This document shows positions 11,926-13,319 of a DNA stretch of 13,319 bases, in pieces. A model generated the notes under the pieces. It saw nothing but the letters and a program-made list of their open reading frames with translations, was not told where the DNA came from and ran no database searches. The stretch spans positions 1 to 13,319 of the forward strand of contig JBGPLH010000055.1 of the NCBI GenBank assembly GCA_041486365.1, in the 5' to 3' direction. Every line of letters begins with the position of its first letter. Position 1 is the first letter of the stretch. Origin of the DNA: JBGPLH01 sp041486365 [NCBI: Thermodesulfobacteriota bacterium]. GTDB taxonomy: Bacteria; JAUYMQ01. A program made the translations under genes and the position numbers.

Positions 11926-13319
11926 TCACGATTCGGGCCCGGGGGGAACGGTCCCCGCGGCCGCGGGCGCGCGCCCCGGCGCGACCGCGAGCGTCCGGAT
12001 CGTCAGGGGATGATCGATGATGTCGTTGAACTTCCGCTCGTCGCCCATCGCATAGGGCACGGCGAAGAACTGGTAGAACCAGAGGTGGTGCTTGCCCCGG
12101 GGCAGCCTCCGGAGGTCCACGACGAATCCCAGGAGCGTCTCGCCCTTCTCGCGCTCCGGCTTCCCGTCCCTGTTCCGGTCGTCCCGGTACTCGAGCACAT
12201 ACCCGAGCTTCGCCTTGATGAGTGAGGGTCCGTAGATCACCCGCGTCAGGGTGCCCTTGTCCTGCCCGAAGATCACGAACCAGGGGACGTCGTCCTTCCT
12301 GATCCCGTCGCCGTCCTTCGTCTCGCCGGTGATCGCCACGGGTTCGGGATTCTTGTTCGAGTAGAACTTCCAGCCGTAGACCTGCGAATCGAAGTCGAGC
12401 CCGCTCACCGCCGTGCTCCCGCCACGCAGCACGTACTTCGGGCTGAAGGGGATCGACACCTCGCTCGGTCCCACGATCGCGTTCCGGTAGAAGAGATAGT
12501 CCACGTGCGCGGTGGGCGTCACCTTGATGAAGAACAGGCGCAGGTCGTACTCGGTGCCCCGGATGGCCCGCACCGGCCCGTCCTTGTAGGCGGTCACCTT
12601 GCTGTGGATGTCCTCCTCGTCGAAGTGGAAGGTAAGGAAGGTGCGCGTCTTGAAGGTCATGCGAACCTTGATGCGATCAATCAGGTTCGGGCCGGCGTTG
12701 CCCGCCGGGGACTTGATCCGGAGGTCGTCGAGGAGGATGGAGCGCCGCTCGTTGAAATCGACGAGGAAGAGGGGCGTCTCGGCGAAGTCCTTCACGGGAT
12801 CGTACTTCACGTAGCGGACCGGTGACACGGGCGGCGGCGCGTCGAAGTCGAGCACGTAGAACCAGCCGCGGCCCGCGCCCGCCGGCTCGGTCACCTCGAT
12901 CTCGCTCACGGACCGCGCGCCGCGGGGATAGATCCCTTGCGCCGCCCGATCACCGAGGTCCATCGCCATCATGACGACCTCGTCGTTCGCGTCGAGCATC
13001 CCCTTGTCACCGTCTTTTCCGGGATCCTTGCCCTGCGGAAGGACCACCTGCCCCTTCTTGTCGAACTCGTCCACCTGGAAGGGAATCGGCACGAGGCGGC
13101 CGGCGCGCACGGCGTAGGCACGAAGCCCCGTCACGGGGCGGCCGAGCATGCCGGGCAGCGCCTCGCCCTTCACGATCACCGGATCCTCGGTCCGCGCCAG
13201 CGTCTTCGCGCCGGGCGCCGGCGACGGTGGGAGCGGGGCGACGGCCGGGGCGGATCGGCGGCGCGCGCCAAACGAGGCGGCCGGAAGGAGGAGCGGAAGC
13301 AGGAACGAGAACAGGACGA
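11926..13319 (-). CDS. Exported protein of unknown family, 5' end beyond the window
   Basis: The frame is open from the right edge to the stop at 11926, so the true start is outside the window. An in-frame GTG at 13179 is not the start: the codons upstream of it encode a signal-peptide core (VLFSFLLPLLLPAASFGA) and a Pro/Ala-rich linker (APAVAPLPPSPAPGAKTLAR) that continue smoothly into the mature protein. The 464 visible residues are mainly beta-rich. Notable parts are LVPIPFQVDEFD, an Asp/Lys/Gly-rich loop (GKDPGKDGDKGMLDANDE), later acidic loops GETKDGDGIRKDD and DDRNRDGKPEREKGE that resemble calcium-binding loops, and a conserved-looking WFYVLDFDAPPP. It ends in a Pro/Ala-rich tail. I do not recognise the family. 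It is the upstream gene of the thioesterase-hydrolase run. Confidence 0.75.
   Translation of the reverse strand, partial: VLFSFLLPLLLPAASFGARRRSAPAVAPLPPSPAPGAKTLARTEDPVIVKGEALPGMLGRPVTGLRAYAVRAGRLVPIPFQVDEFDKKGQVVLPQGKDPGKDGDKGMLDANDEVVMMAMDLGDRAAQGIYPRGARSVSEIEVTEPAGAGRGWFYVLDFDAPPPVSPVRYVKYDPVKDFAETPLFLVDFNERRSILLDDLRIKSPAGNAGPNLIDRIKVRMTFKTRTFLTFHFDEEDIHSKVTAYKDGPVRAIRGTEYDLRLFFIKVTPTAHVDYLFYRNAIVGPSEVSIPFSPKYVLRGGSTAVSGLDFDSQVYGWKFYSNKNPEPVAITGETKDGDGIRKDDVPWFVIFGQDKGTLTRVIYGPSLIKAKLGYVLEYRDDRNRDGKPEREKGETLLGFVVDLRRLPRGKHHLWFYQFFAVPYAMGDERKFNDIIDHPLTIRTLAVAPGRAPAAAGTVPPGPES

Noticed and set aside
11926-13179. A complete gene starting at the GTG at 13179
   Set aside because: Codons upstream of this GTG encode a signal-peptide core and linker in the same frame with no stop to the window edge, so the gene is longer and truncated by the window.

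Overview
This is a high-GC chromosomal window from a Gram-negative bacterium. No gene here fixes the lineage. A PEP-CTERM-tagged exported protein, a PilT-like pilus ATPase, a PATAN/DUF4388 protein and a 6S-like RNA fit a soil or sediment organism such as Myxococcota, Acidobacteriota, Gemmatimonadota or a candidate phylum like Eisenbacteria; that placement is inference. There is no phage, transposase, CRISPR or tRNA.

Layout. At 1-913 (minus) a sirtuin overlaps by 4 bp the start of a LarA-type (DUF2088) gene that runs off the left edge. A 196-bp gap holds back-to-back sigma70-type promoters, one for the sirtuin and one for a Nit1-like amidase (1110-1955, plus). Convergent to the amidase is a NudL-type CoA pyrophosphatase (1986-2621, minus). 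The gap 2622-3169 contains eight short hairpins spaced mostly 39 bp apart, with stems that change in a paired, compensatory way. Next is a plus-strand signalling and motility cluster: a PilT-like ATPase, a soluble PAS-GAF kinase-like protein whose phosphoacceptor histidine is replaced by arginine, and a PATAN/DUF4388 protein with a 4-bp overlap. It is followed by a secreted helical-repeat protein and endonuclease III, which may be expressed from a leaderless mRNA.

At 9111-9356 a good promoter, a rod-shaped foldable RNA and a 12-bp intrinsic terminator form a complete non-coding unit that looks like 6S RNA (ssrS). It converges on a PEP-CTERM protein gene (9381-10067, minus). The right end is a minus-strand run: an exported protein of unknown family, open through the right edge and so missing its start; a YbgC-type thioesterase; and a membrane-anchored alpha/beta hydrolase.

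How the genes work together. The clearest functional unit is 3170-7428, where a retraction-type ATPase, a probable ATP-binding sensor without a phosphoacceptor, and a PATAN protein could form a pilus-control module. The promoters that can be read share TTGA(C/G)G, a 17-bp spacer and TAGNNT, which points to one housekeeping sigma factor serving the sirtuin, the amidase and the 6S-like RNA.
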